Shown here one piece after another: positions 1 through 10,579 of a stretch of DNA of 64,000 nucleotides. The position numbers and the translations under genes are program-made. Each line of letters opens with the position of its first letter. The first letter of the stretch is position 1. The stretch is from Cylicocyclus nassatus (lineage: Eukaryota > Nematoda > Chromadorea > Rhabditida > Strongylidae), in contig CATQJL010000316.1 of NCBI GenBank assembly GCA_958299035.1, positions 13,548,347 to 13,612,346 on the forward strand, written 5' to 3'. The notes below the pieces were generated by a model, which saw nothing but the letters and a program-made list of their open reading frames with translations, searched no databases and had not been told where the DNA came from.

Positions 1-610
1 GTGGGAGCTTGAACATCGCCAGCAAGTCAGAGATGATTTTAACGATCTGGAGATGTCGATGGATGATATGGAATCCATTGAAGAACAACGGAATTGGACC
101 ACTTTGCAGATACGATCGAGGGCCGAGGAGATCTTGAGAACCACCAAGCAGGACGCCGGTTTGTCGACAAGCAGATCTGGTGGTGGTCCGAGTCAGTCCA
201 GCAAGTGCGCGCTAAAATTTGGACCTCCGTCATTATCGCGAACTGAAAGAGCGAAGCATGCGGTAGCCTAGGCAAAGGAAGCACACGACAAGAGACATTA
301 TGATGAGCTGGAAGGACCTGCTGGAGCTAACAAGGTCTACCAACTGGCCGCTGCACGACATCGAGAAAAGCAGGACATCGACTACGTCATGCACATTAAG
401 GACGCAGAAGGCAGTCTTCTGACGAGGCCGAGTGCTTAAGCGGTGGTGTGAATACTACAGACGTCTATGTAATGGGGAGGTACCACAAGGAGCCTCATAT
501 TTGACCGGTACTTCCCTCGGTTTAAAGAGGCAGAAGTTGTGCAGGCACTGAGGAAGATGTCTAGCGGTGAAGCCCCGGGACCTTTCGACATATCTAATGC
601 GATAACCTTC
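1..610 (+). mobile_element. LINE reverse-transcriptase fragment, degenerate
   Basis: Frame-shifted plus-strand translations read like the region just before and into a nematode LINE reverse transcriptase. At about 325-470 the pieces AARHREKQDIDYVMHIKD and RWCEYYRRLCNGE can be read, and at about 535-600 QALRKMSSGEAPGP, which resembles the usual 'ALxKMKxGKAxGPDxI' entry of the RT domain. Several frameshifts and stops break the reading, so this is a dead fragment. It runs off the left edge of the window. Family assignment comes from recognised motifs, not a search. The plus-strand fragment at 8655-9260 looks like the C-terminal part of the same kind of element. Confidence 0.6.
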
Positions 611-1066
611 ACCGCTCACTAATAAACAAGTATAGAACGTTTTGCTTCATGTTGTACCAAAACTAAATTCTTTTATCGAATAATCTAATTGTTTTGTTTT
701 TCTGGCAGACTAAGCGTATCTGTTGTGTCCTCAACTTCGGACACTTCGGCTTTTCGTTCTGCGGGCGCATAGAAGGAATCAAATATGTTTGAAGAAATGA
801 TAGGGAAGTAATAGAATGGAGGCAAATGAGCGAACACTGAACTTACTGGAATTTGCAAATGTTGCTTGTAAAGGGATATATGATGATAATGAATGATGCA
901 TTAATCATGTAACATCACCTGCTAATATATCGACATAAAACGCGAAACGCGAAACGCGTACCATATGATCATCATCTAGAGGAGCGTGTGACTCAACCGC
1001 CTGTCACAACCTCCAGCCACCCTGATTCTGCGCAAATGCATAACACAAAGGTCCTACCAAGTATAA
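611..1066. other. No gene seen
   Basis: AT-rich spacer between the LINE fragment and the first Helitron-like element. It holds a short direct repeat of CGCGAAA at about 938-958. No exon-like frame or recognised element is visible. Confidence 0.5.
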
Positions 1067-2387
1067 TCTTATATATAGCTGAATGTCTGTTTGTATGTCT
1101 GTCTGTATGTATGTATGTATGTGCGTACGTATGTTCCGAATGGAAAATTCCTTTCCCGAACCGATCCGAACCAAACTTGGCACAAATACACTTCGGGCCC
1201 CGGCGGGTGTCATAGGCTACTTTTGTCATCGATCGATATCGATTTTATCGATTTTTATCGATTTTTTCGCAAACTTTGAGTTGCGGGGCTGGGAGTTTGC
1301 ACAGGGGGTAATCGAGCATGGGGATTCCGAATACAATATTAGTTTTCAGGATTATCGATTACTTTTATTGATTTCATCGATTTTTTTGCAAAGTTTGAGC
1401 AACGGGACTGGGAGTTGGCACAGGGAACTATCGAGCTTGCTGTTTACGAATACAATATTAGTTTTTGAGATCGTACACTACTTCATCGATTTTATCGATT
1501 TTTTTCTGCAAAGTTTGAGCAACGGGGCTGGGAGTTGCTGATTGCTGAAACAGTGGGAATAGTGATTTGGCATGTAGGCGTGGGCACAGGGAAAGGTTCG
1601 TACAGGAATAGGGATAGTGTTCTTTGACTTAGGGCCGCATGCACTAACCTCCCCGCGGGGAGGGGATCGCAGCTTAAAAGAAAGCTTTATATTTTGAAAC
1701 TCCAGATACCTGGATTGTACATTGTGTACCTATCCGTAAGTATTCCTACTACCCTTCACTATGAACATGTTGAAGAGGAGCGAGAAGCTGTACGAACTGC
1801 ATTTTCCAGCTTTTGTATGATCCCTAATGATCCTCGGCGCTTTTCTTCAAAGTCATTTTTCTTTCTCCGAAGTAAACGAAAACCTTCCAAAGTTATACTG
1901 AACATCTAACACAACAGTGCTAAGCATGTTGCTGATGAGAACAAATGGGTTTTTGAAAAGTCGAATTTTTCGGCAAACCTCAAATTTCGACGTGTGGATC
2001 ATCGAAAATTTCATGACTTCAAAACATCATTTGTTCTTATCAGCAACATGCTTACCACTGTCGGTTTAGATAATCTGCACAACTTTGGAGGTTTTTCGTT
2101 AACTTCGGAGAAAAAAAAATAACTTTGAAGAAAGGCGCCGGGGATCATCAAGGATCAAACAAAAGCTGGAGAATGCGATTCGTACAGCTTCTCGCTCATC
2201 TTCAACATGTTCATAGTGAAGGGTAGTAGGAATACCTACTGATAGGTGCACAACGTGAAATCCAGGTATCTGGAGTTTTGAAATATAAAGCTTTCTTTTA
2301 AACTGCGATCCCCTCCCCGCGGGGATGTTAGTGCATGCGGCCCTTAGTGTTTTGACAGGGCCGGGCGGAGCCGGGTAAGCCAGCTAG
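1067..2387 (+). mobile_element. Helitron-like element 1, non-autonomous
   Basis: Starts TCTTATATATAGCTGAATGTCTG after an A and ends GGTAAGCCAGCTAG before a T, matching the Helitron rule (5' TC, 3' CTRR, insertion between A and T, no target duplication). A GC-rich CCGG-gcggag-CCGG hairpin lies 11 bp from the 3' end. The body has the family's shared blocks: a TGTCTG/TATG-rich 5' part, a CGATCCGAACCAAACTTGGC block, CGGGCCCCGGCGGGTGTC, and ATCGATTTT repeats with GAGCTACGGGGCTGGGAG. It is 1321 bp long only because a 712 bp foldback (1632-2343) is inserted near the 3' end. No Rep or helicase reading frame is present. Confidence 0.75.
1632..2343. mobile_element. TTA-flanked foldback element inside Helitron 1
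   Basis: Two long inverted arms begin GGGCCGCATGCACTAAC and are flanked by the direct repeat TTA (1629-1631 and 2344-2346), which suggests a PIF/Harbinger-type insertion. The arms stay complementary through about 300 bp each, including the blocks GAAAGCTTTATATTT and CTCCAGATACCTGGATT. No transposase frame is visible. The short elements at 62670-62805 and 62843-62980 share the same terminal sequence. Confidence 0.75.
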
Positions 2388-2862
2388 TTAGTAATATTTC
2401 CCAATTATTATGTCAAATAACCCCTTTTAACCAAGGTAGGTGGTTAATTTGAAGTGTTCTCAATATTGGGTCGTTTATGAAATGGTCAGTTTCAAAGATT
2501 ATTGACTTTAATTCAAAAGTGGGTTAGCTACCTCTTTTTTCACTCTATAATAAGAACGACTCCTCATTTGTTCACAAGGTGTCTACTTCAATTGATCATA
2601 GAACTATGGAAGAGCCAGCAAAAATCTCTCGTTTGGCCCATTTTTCGCTTTCGGTGGTTGGGTTTTCAGCAACAATCACTTTAACTAGAGAAGACGAATT
2701 AGGCTTTTTTAGAGAACCAAGAGATATGGACTATTGCAGCATATATAAATTATCGCAAATCTTTGGAAATAATTTTTTTTTACCGGGAAGCCTAAACACT
2801 CCACCTTAAGACCGAGAAGCAACAGGTACCACGAGTACCAAAAAGCTTGCTCTACATAACTA
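2388..2862. other. No gene seen
   Basis: Spacer between two Helitron-like insertions. Short open frames exist, but none has splice sites or a recognised motif. Confidence 0.4.
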
Positions 2863-2893
2863 TCTTTTATATAAAGCTGAATATCTGTTTGTA

Positions 2894-2927
<34 letters not shown>

Positions 2928-3417
2928 CCTGTCTGTGTGTACGTATGTTCCGAATAGAAAATTCCATTTCTGAACCGATCGGGACCAAACTTGGCACATA
3001 TACACTTCGGGCCCCGGCGGGTGTCATAGGCTACTTTTCTTATCGATCTATATCGATTTTATCGTTTTTTTTGCAAAATTTGAGCTACGGGGCTGGGAGT
3101 TGGCACAGGGGGGTAAGTGAGCATGGGGATTCTGAATACAATATTAGTTTTTAAAATCGTGCATTACTTTTGTCGATTTTATCGATTTTTTTGCAAAGTT
3201 TGAGCTACGGGGCTGGGATTTACACCCCTGTGCCAAATCCCAGCCCCCTAGCTCAAATTTTGCAAAAAATCGATAAAATCGACATCAATCGATAACGAAA
3301 AGTGGACTGTGACACCCGCCGGGGCCCGAAGTGTATGTGTGCCAAGTTTGGTTCGGATCGGTTAAGAAATGGAATTTTCTATTCGGAACATACGGCGGAG
3401 CTGGGTAAGCCAGCTAG
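2863..3417 (+). mobile_element. Helitron-like element 2, internally palindromic
   Basis: Begins TCTTTTATATAAAGCTG after a TA and ends GTAAGCCAGCTAG. The 5' part carries a (GTCT)n run at about 2897-2935. The body is an imperfect palindrome centred near 3222: the GAGCTACGGGGCTGGGA, CGGGTGTCATAGGCTAC and CCGAACCAAACTTGGC blocks of the left half recur inverted in the right half. Its last base abuts the first base of the next element with nothing between them. Confidence 0.7.
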
Positions 3418-3769
3418 TCTTATATATAAAGCCGAATATCTGTTTGTATGTCTGCATGTCTGTGTGTAGGTATGTGAGGAATTTCAGATCAAACTAGATA
3501 CACATACACTTCGGGGTAGGGGACGTGTCGTAGTCTACTTGTTAGCAACCGATAACGATTTTTCAATTTTATCGATTTTTTGCAAGTGTGAGCTACGGAG
3601 CTGAGAGTTAGCACGGGGGGGGGGGTAAGTGAGCATGCTGATTACCAACACAGCGAGAATAAGGAATTGGCATGCAGGCATGGGCATAGGGAAAGGTGTC
3701 TAGGGATAAGGATGGAACCTAGATTATAGTGTCTTGACAGGGCCGGGCGGAGCCGAGTAAACCAGCTAA
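3418..3769 (+). mobile_element. Helitron-like element 3, joined head to tail to element 2
   Basis: Begins TCTTATATATAAAGCCG immediately after the CTAG of the preceding element and ends GTAAACCAGCTAA (a CTRR end), with the CCGGGCGGAGCCG hairpin just upstream. It lacks the GCCCCGGCGGG block in its usual form and carries a G run at about 3617-3625. At 352 bp it is a simpler member of the family. Confidence 0.65.
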
Positions 3770-3777
3770 CATATCTA

Positions 3778-4250
3778 TTAGGGTGAACGGTAAAAAATGG
3801 GACACCTTGAGAATAATTGCAGATTTCTCAAGGAAGAAAAGTGACTGAACTTTCCAATTTTGATGGATATTAGAATAAATTGTTGCGCCAAAAATAGCTA
3901 TTTTTCAGGTTTGTTCGATTTTTTCTTCTGAAATTGAAAAGAAATCTCACGCATTTAACATATCGTTCGAAAGAGCATGAAGAGCTCTTTCGAATGGTAT
4001 GTCATTTGCTTTACGACTGCACGGTATAACAGCGCAAGATTGAAAATTGCTCAAAAAACCCTGTTCGAGTTCTTCACGGCGCCACGTGTAGGGTAGTGGA
4101 AGAGGAGCGTTAACGCATTGTCAGAATAATAAGCGAAGGTCGCCCATGTAAGCAACGTTTAAGTTGCCGCTTACTTGCTGTTGCCCGAAACAAAAAAATT
4201 CCAAAATGTAATGAAAATCAAGCTGTCCCATTTTTTACCGTTCACCCTAA
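3778..4250. mobile_element. TA-flanked inverted-repeat element (Tc1/mariner-type MITE)
   Basis: Inverted termini TTAGGGTGAACGGTAAAAAA are flanked by TA on both sides (3776-3777 and 4251-4252). The middle holds an 11-bp perfect hairpin at about 3966-3994, TTCGAAAGAGC paired with GCTCTTTCGAA, next to the word ATGGTAT. This recalls the hairpin module of the larger TA elements to the right. No transposase is encoded. Confidence 0.75.
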
Positions 4251-4299
4251 TATAAATCTCAAACCGACAAGTTTAGAGTCCGAAGGCCCTTTCGAGAAT

Positions 4300-5191
4300 G
4301 CCGACGAAAAAGGCTGCATCCACTAGAAGAGTGGATCCGAAAGTTACGAGGTCAGAGATCGAAGAGAGGCTGGTACTCTGAGCAGCGTCAGGTGCGGTTA
4401 AAAGGAAATCGTGTCAGAATAGCCGCAGCAAGGACTACAGATATGTCGGAAGAGCGTAAAGTAAATGCAAGTGCTTGCGGCTTGCTGCTCTGAAAGCCTC
4501 AGAATTACGAGAAGAACCGTGATCCCAAGCTTGCGGTTTAAAGGCAGTAGGTCGGCAGAATGAGACTCGTGGCAAAACAAGGTCAGAGGGTAGGAGCCCC
4601 CATAATGGAACCTATGGGCCAAAGTTCGATCTTTCTCTGCCACTTCTGACCCCCGAAATTTCAAAGCGAAAGCAGCGCTCATCTCCTGTCCTCTCCGAAC
4701 CCGCCCACCCCATGGACGAGTGAACGCGAAGCTCATCATGGCGAAGACGCAGAGTCGTTGCTGGACCTCATGCTTATAGCATTGCGGCTGCGCGCTCTAA
4801 CCGTGGAAATCACTCGTCCATGGGGTGAACGGGTTCGGAGAGGACAGGAGATGAGCGCTGCTTTTGCTTTAAAATTTCGGGGATTAGAAGTGGCAGAGAA
4901 AGATCGAACTTTGGCAAGTAGGTTCCATATAGGGGCCCCTACCCTGTGACCTTGTTTTGCCAGGGTCTCATTCTGCCGACCTACTGCCTCTAAGCGTCAG
5001 GAACGGCTGAGGGCAGTTTTCAAAAGGCGGCTGAGAGGTACGAACGACTCGAAGAAATGCTAAAGTCAGTTCTCAGAAGACAGCCGAAGAGCGCGAGTCT
5101 TGTTTCAGTGAAGATCATTGAGACAATCCTGAAGCCAAATGTGATGAGACGGGCGAACAGCGCGGAACTCTACTTTACAGCAGCCGAATGA
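4300..5191 (+). pseudogene. Unidentified coding-like sequence split by a foldback element
   Basis: An open frame starts at an ATG at 4300 (MPTKKAASTRRVDPKVTR...) and stops after about 26 codons. A shifted frame continues for about 25 codons (ending DYRYVGRA). After the foldback at 4542-4989, a frame from about 4992 reads about 65 codons and includes ERYERLEEMLKSVLRR, ending at the TGA at about 5189-5191. Composition is basic and charged and more protein-like than the surroundings. I do not recognise a family. It may be a decayed gene or part of an old transposon. Confidence 0.25.
4542..4989. mobile_element. Foldback element with AGGCAGTAGGTCGG ends
   Basis: Two arms of about 200 bp are inverted copies: AGGCAGTAGGTCGGCAGAAT at the left and its complement at the right, continuing through CAAAACAAGGTCA, the AAAGTTCGATCTTTCTCTGCCACTTCT block and CCATGGACGAGTGA. 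TAA lies beside each end, so a 3-bp TTA/TAA-type duplication is likely. No protein is encoded. Confidence 0.7.
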
Positions 5192-6137
5192 AAACAGTGC
5201 GGCTTATTACTCATCCAATGATACTGATCGGAAATATGGGTGTCCATGTGACAAGAGTCAAGCCAAAAAATTCAAGCCAAGCCTGCTAGCGTGTGCTGCG
5301 CTTGGGCAAAGTCTACCTTCCGTTTTTACGTAAACCGCCTGAAACGCTTCGCGCGTAACATGTCTGGTAAGAGTATCCAGCATCTCTTACAATACATCAA
5401 AAAGTACAATTCGGCTTCCAGGTGACGTCCTTGGCACCACAGCTGCAGCCGACGTTGACGAAAAGGGCTTCAATGCTAATGTTCAGGGTGTAGGGATAAT
5501 TGATATCGTGAATCTGCATACCTGCTCAGAAGATGTAAGGTTAGCATTTCCCGCATTCAAGAGACCAAACGAAAGAGAGAGTGTAAAACATAGGCGATGC
5601 TTAAGCTTCTGTATAATAAAGCAAGCAGTTCTGTTGACAATCAGGCAAGTTTATTCAATTTTTACACAGGAATTTCTTAATAAAAACACACATGTTTTTA
5701 GATAAGATGCCTTGTATCTCTAAGTAGAAAAGAGCTAGAGGAAAAGATAAGGTTTACGTGGAATCTCTATTTCCTAGGCTTTCAGTATACAGGTTGTTGA
5801 GTAAAAAAGTCGCGGCTTTCCAAAAATGAGGTGGAGGTATTTGGTACTAACTTGCACCATCCCGCTCTTGCTTTCTATGGGTCGCAAGACTTTTTCAAAC
5901 AGAAAAAGCTTTGTGCACCAACATCTTGTATACCATCGATAAATAAGAGGAATCGACGCAGACCGTCTCTTTCTTCCTAGCTTTTCTGCAAAGCAAGATA
6001 CGAGCACTTTTATCTAGCTACATATCTGGGTAACTATTCCATGCTCCATTTTTGAAACCAAGAAGGTTTTTTTCGAAATATCTTGTATGATTCGAAAGCT
6101 TGAGAAACGAATAATCAAAATGCTTTTTTATTTGTTA

Positions 6138-8221
6138 CTAGCTGGCTTACCCGGCTCCGTCCGGCCCTGTCAATGCTATGATTAAGGTCTCATCCCTATC
6201 CCCGTAAAACCTTTCATTGTTCCCATTTCTACATGCAATTCCTTACTCCCGCTGTGTTAGTAATCAGCATGCCCACCTACCTCCCTCAACAACCCCCAGC
6301 CCCGTAGCTCAAACTTTGCAAAAAAAAAGAACCGGTAAAAGTAAGGATGATTCTGAAAACTGATGGCGCTATTCGGCTATCCGGCCCCAAAATGTTTTTG
6401 TGATGGATCTTGCTCAAAGTCGGTACATGGGGATTATTAAAGCCGCTGATGACTGATATTGTAGTCATTTCGCGCGATACCGCCATTTTCTGGGTTTACG
6501 TTGGGTACACATAAGAAACTAAAATCATGGATTTCGCTGAAACTTTGAGGGGGGGGGGCAAATTGACATGCTGATTACGAATATCATACTCCTTCGGCAT
6601 TTTGAGGGATTTCACTGAGTTATGGTAGGTATACTGCAGAGGGGCGGAATCTCAGTTTTGGCTGAAGATTCGACCTTTTGACCACGTCTAAGCACTCTTG
6701 TTGCGTTTTGAGACCTTTTCGCAGAGTTACGGTAGGTACATGGCAGCGGATAAAAATCATGAACCTGCCTGAAACCTTGGTGTTTCAAGAATATCGTGCT
6801 CAATCCCCACAATAAAGGCAATTCGTGTGGTATAAAAGTTCACGACCGTAATGCTTTCCCTTATAGGACCACTGCCGCGCGCGAGACACTCTTCGGCGGC
6901 TTTTGCCTAAGCAAAAACAGGGGAGGAAGATTTGCCGCGCGCGTTACCCGTTGGGGCAGGTTATCAGGATGGCGCTGGAGACCGTCATGCAAAACGACCG
7001 TTTCCCCATCTCTTAAATATCTGGGATCTAAATTGGCCCTAAAGTGAAAAAATGTCCGTTTAGACCCTGCAACTCGCCATAACTTCACAATGATGCGTTA
7101 TGACAGCGAGCAAGCATCATATTCATAAGCAGTGTGCTTGTGAACCGTTACAGATAAGGTTTTGAGCAAATCTGGAACTTTGACCCATTTACTGTACACC
7201 CACCGTAACCCAAGAAAATCGCTATTTTGCGAAATCAGCATGATAATCAAGCCCAGTGCGCTATATGACCACCCTAGACGTTCAAAGAAAATCTATGTTT
7301 TCGACCCCATGCCATATAACCATTACAACTCTATGAAAGGGTCCCAATATGCAGAGAGATGATATTCAGAATTAGCATGTCGAACAAGCCATATGGACCA
7401 AACTCCAGCCAAATTTATGATTTTGACTTCCTACCGTACACCTAACCTATCCACACGGGAAGACGTTCTGCGGAGAAAGTGTGATATCTGTAATCAGCGT
7501 GTAAAAGGCCGGGCATAAATAGTGTGTATAACTTACGTATACTGATAAAATGCCCATCTTCTACACATTTATAACGTGCTTACAATGAGTTATGGACACC
7601 TGGAATATTGCTAAATCGCGTTGCGATTGAAATCGCTTGAAGTATGCCTGGCCCTTGAGATAACCCTTATACACGAAGTTTGAGCAAGCTCTACCACAAA
7701 ATTTTGGGGCCCGGATAGCCGAATAGCGCCTAATAATATCGAACTTGTAATCAGCCGATTACCCCCTGTGCCAAATCCCAGCTTCGTAGCTCAAACTTTG
7801 CAAAAAAATGATAAAATCGATAAAAGTAATCGATAATCCTGAAGGCTAATGTTGTATTCGGAATCCTCATCGATTACCCCCTGCAAACTCCCAGCCCCGT
7901 AGCCCAAACTTTGCAAAAATCGATAAAATCGATGAAAGTAATCGGTAATTCTGAAAACTAATGTTGTATTCGGAATCCCCATGGTCGATTACCCCCCTGT
8001 GCCAACTCCCAGCCCCTAGGTGAACTCTGCAAAAAATCGATAAAAATCGATAAAATTGATATCGATCGATACGAAAAGTAGCCTATGACACCCGCCGGGG
8101 CCCGAAGTATATGTGTGCCAAGTTTGGTTCGGATCGGTTCGGGAAAGGAATTTTCTATTTGGAACATACGTACAGTCAGACATACAGACAGACAAACAGA
8201 CATTCAGCTTTATATATAGGA
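6138..8221 (-). mobile_element. Helitron-like element 4, with a nested foldback
   Basis: Read on the minus strand it begins TCCTATATATAAAGCTGAATG (from 8221) and ends GTAAGCCAGCTAG (6138), lying between A and T of the host. Comparison with 36550-36565 supplies the empty site. The family blocks appear as complements, with two tandem CAAAGTTTGAGCTACGGGGCTGGG segments at 7750-8030. A 1.37 kb foldback occupies 6365-7730. Confidence 0.75.
6365..7730. mobile_element. Foldback element with GGCGCTATTCGGCTATCCGG ends
   Basis: The terminal 20 bp GGCGCTATTCGGCTATCCGG and its complement at 7711-7730 bound 1366 bp inserted in Helitron element 4. Flanking words are TGAT and TAAT, so the target duplication is short and imperfect. 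Similarity between halves extends patchily inward (GCTCAAA near 6412 and TTGAGCAAGC near 7680). The interior has no recognised coding sequence. Confidence 0.6.
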
Positions 8222-8654
8222 TTATTTTCTCTAGTGAAAGGAGATATGGCCGATTCTTATCAGTAAACATGCATTCATTACTGGCGTCCAGATTTTCTGC
8301 TCTTGCTCAACTCTTTCTTACGACAGTGCGTATTTATTGAAACAGTGTTGATTGTTCAAAAAATCAGCGATCCTTTCAATTTTTGATTATGTTCTGTTAT
8401 CGCCACTTTGAGTGCGCTGAAGGTCTTGAGCATGCGTTTTTTCAACAAAACGCTGTTGCTTCGATGCTCTCTTGCAGTTGTGATGTCTGAGGAGAAAAGC
8501 AATTGGCGTTTTCTTTCCAAACAAAAAGTGCCTGTAACAGCGTTCAATTTTGCCGTTTGTCTTGAATCTAGTCCTAACCTCAGGTGAAAGGGGTCAGCCA
8601 ATGACGGCCCTATAGTAATGGGGTTCAGAGAAATTTCTCCACCTATCGCATCTA

Positions 8655-9260
8655 TGCCACAAAGACCGAGTATTGGAGCTGAGAACTTAATCGCCAGGCT
8701 ATCGAAATTGGAAGCGCCTCAATCAAGAAGACCTTTACTTTCAAGCATCTGAGAAGTCACATATCTGCAGACGGTACACTTTAAGACAAGATTACCAGTA
8801 GAAAAACGCAGTTTGGATGAAAGGGGGAAGCTTCACAGGAATACTGTGCTACTAACGGATGCCGCTTAAGCTAAAATCACTTATCGAGCTGTTGTCTGCC
8901 CAATTCCTCTTCATGGCAGCGGATGTAGGCATTCGAGAAACGAAGAAAGAATGATCAGCATGTTGGAAACGGGTATGCTAAAACTGCAGATGCCACAATG
9001 ATGGATTACGTCACTAACATACGAGCGGCGATGAAGGGTGCTCCGATCGTCAAGAAGATGAAGGAAAGCGACTTTATGGTGCGGATACGTAGGAATAAGA
9101 GCAGAAGACCACGTTACCAGAATGGCAGTGTCAGTCGAATACCTGGAAAGAGACGAAGAGGAGTACCACGATCACGCTGAATGAGCAAATCAAGGCAGAT
9201 TTTAGAGGACGTATGGAGAAGACTAACCAGAGCAGCAGACCCCGTGTTAGGGGACCTGCA
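8655..9260 (+). mobile_element. LINE fragment, C-terminal part of ORF2
   Basis: Broken plus-strand frames resemble the thumb and C-terminal part of a nematode LINE polymerase. At 8745-8795 a frame reads like 'FKHLRSHISADGTL' (compare the usual YLGS..SADG). At about 8885-8930 it resembles '(Y)RAVVCPI', and around 8940-9060 it reads RMISMLETGMLK and GAPIVKKMKESDF. Stops and shifts are frequent. The fragment probably belongs with the RT-side fragment at 1-610. Confidence 0.6.
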
Positions 9261-10487
9261 AGGAAAAAATTCTTTAGTGCTGGTGCTCTCATCAATAAGA
9301 GGGCATCGGTTATAAATTTCTATGCGCATTCCACGATGATAAGATCCACGCTTTTAACCACAAGTGAAATGTCACCAACTTTTTCAGCAGTTCATCGTGG
9401 ACTGTAGGCTAAGACGCGGAGACTTCACTGCATTCGGCTCAATTACCCAAAGGCGTGCAAACGGGTACAATCACCTGCGGGATGCTTCGGCCAGAAATGG
9501 AAATGTCACTGATTTTGGGCAAATGGTTATACTTCCACACTCCTTTTCTTTTTGTTTCCCAAGTACGTGCAGCCCAGCGTAAGTCGATTTACGGAAGAGC
9601 TCTCCACTATTGAAGCGCTTACTGAACGTCACGACAACGCGGCGAGTCTTTGAACGGAAGTTCACGAAGTTTATGGACGTGCTTAAAAGCCACATCTACG
9701 GAGACACTCGTGTTTGATGTACACCGTGAATGGCAGAAATGCAGTCTTCCCCACGCACGCATCTTGTTAGAGTGGCTAAAAGGCAAGGTTTGCTTATTTT
9801 AGAGCAAAGCATCATCTCGGAGGAGCTACCCAACAAAAAGAGTATTCTTTTTTCTTCGATGTTATACACCATGATTCAAAGCCAAGCGCTTCACTAATCT
9901 CAAAGTCGCCTTTAAAAAAAGCGCAGGTGTACCAAAAGGTGTCTTCGTGTATTAGAAAATATAAATGCGCCAGACTGGCTCGTCGCTGCTTATGCAACTT
10001 TTCCACATATTTGCATGCACTCAATCGATATTACCGAATTACTCCATTAATATTTGCCTTGAACATCTTTGAAAGTGAAGCAGGACACCCCAGCCGTTGT
10101 CTATCTCCACCTCCACGGACTAATGGTCTATTCTTATTTGTGGCAACGTTATATCCTCGTTCATCTGACTTTTGTCGCCCTCTGCAAAGAAATGACTTCT
10201 GCTATGTAAGTTTGACCTATTGGGATTAAAACAGACTGCACCAAACGTGTGAGGCACGAAATTCATAGAAAATCAGGAAGAAACATTAAGGTTCTACAAA
10301 AAAGTTAATGAAATGAAAAATAATGAAACAATACTTTGTCTGCCCTAATCTAGCATTTTTGAATGTTAGCATATTCTCTCTTCAAGTATGTAAAGATCAC
10401 TGAAGCACAGTAGTTTTTTTTGAGAAGAAGAGAGACTGAGGGAAATATCAATAAAAGGTCTGCAGTTTTAAGTTTCGAATTTCAACT
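9261..10487. other. No gene seen; region downstream of the astacin gene
   Basis: No element, exon or RNA gene could be supported here. The stretch ends at the poly(A) signal of the minus-strand protease gene. Confidence 0.4.
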
Positions 10488-10493
10488 TTTATT
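10488..10493 (-). terminator. Poly(A) signal of the astacin gene
   Basis: The minus strand reads AATAAA about 90 bp after the stop codon at 10580-10582, within AGCGACAATAAAAGTTG. This gives a 3' UTR of ordinary nematode length. It is the nearest canonical hexamer after the stop. Confidence 0.6.
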
Positions 10494-10579
10494 GTCGCTT
10501 GCAATCGCAGAATTTAACTCAAATAGCAGGTTTTTCACCAGTCACTTCTTTTTCTTATTCATATTGATGACAATAAAAT

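Larger units (their letters stand above)
5660..8640. repeat. Dispersed repeat, copy A, split by a Helitron-like element
   Basis: Positions 5660-6137 and 8222-8640 together match the uninterrupted stretch at about 36070-36985, including CACACATGTTTTTAG, TAGAGGAAAAGA, the GACCGTCTCTTT block, CTCTAGTGAAAGGAGATATGG and CAACAAAACGCTGTTGCTTC. The central 2084 bp (6138-8221) are a Helitron-like insertion absent from copy B. What the repeat encodes, if anything, is not visible. Confidence 0.65.

Noticed and set aside
2885..2940. Short regular GTCTGTCTG repeats suggesting an array such as CRISPR
   Set aside because: Simple sequence without unique spacers, at a fixed place in Helitron-like elements of a eukaryote.
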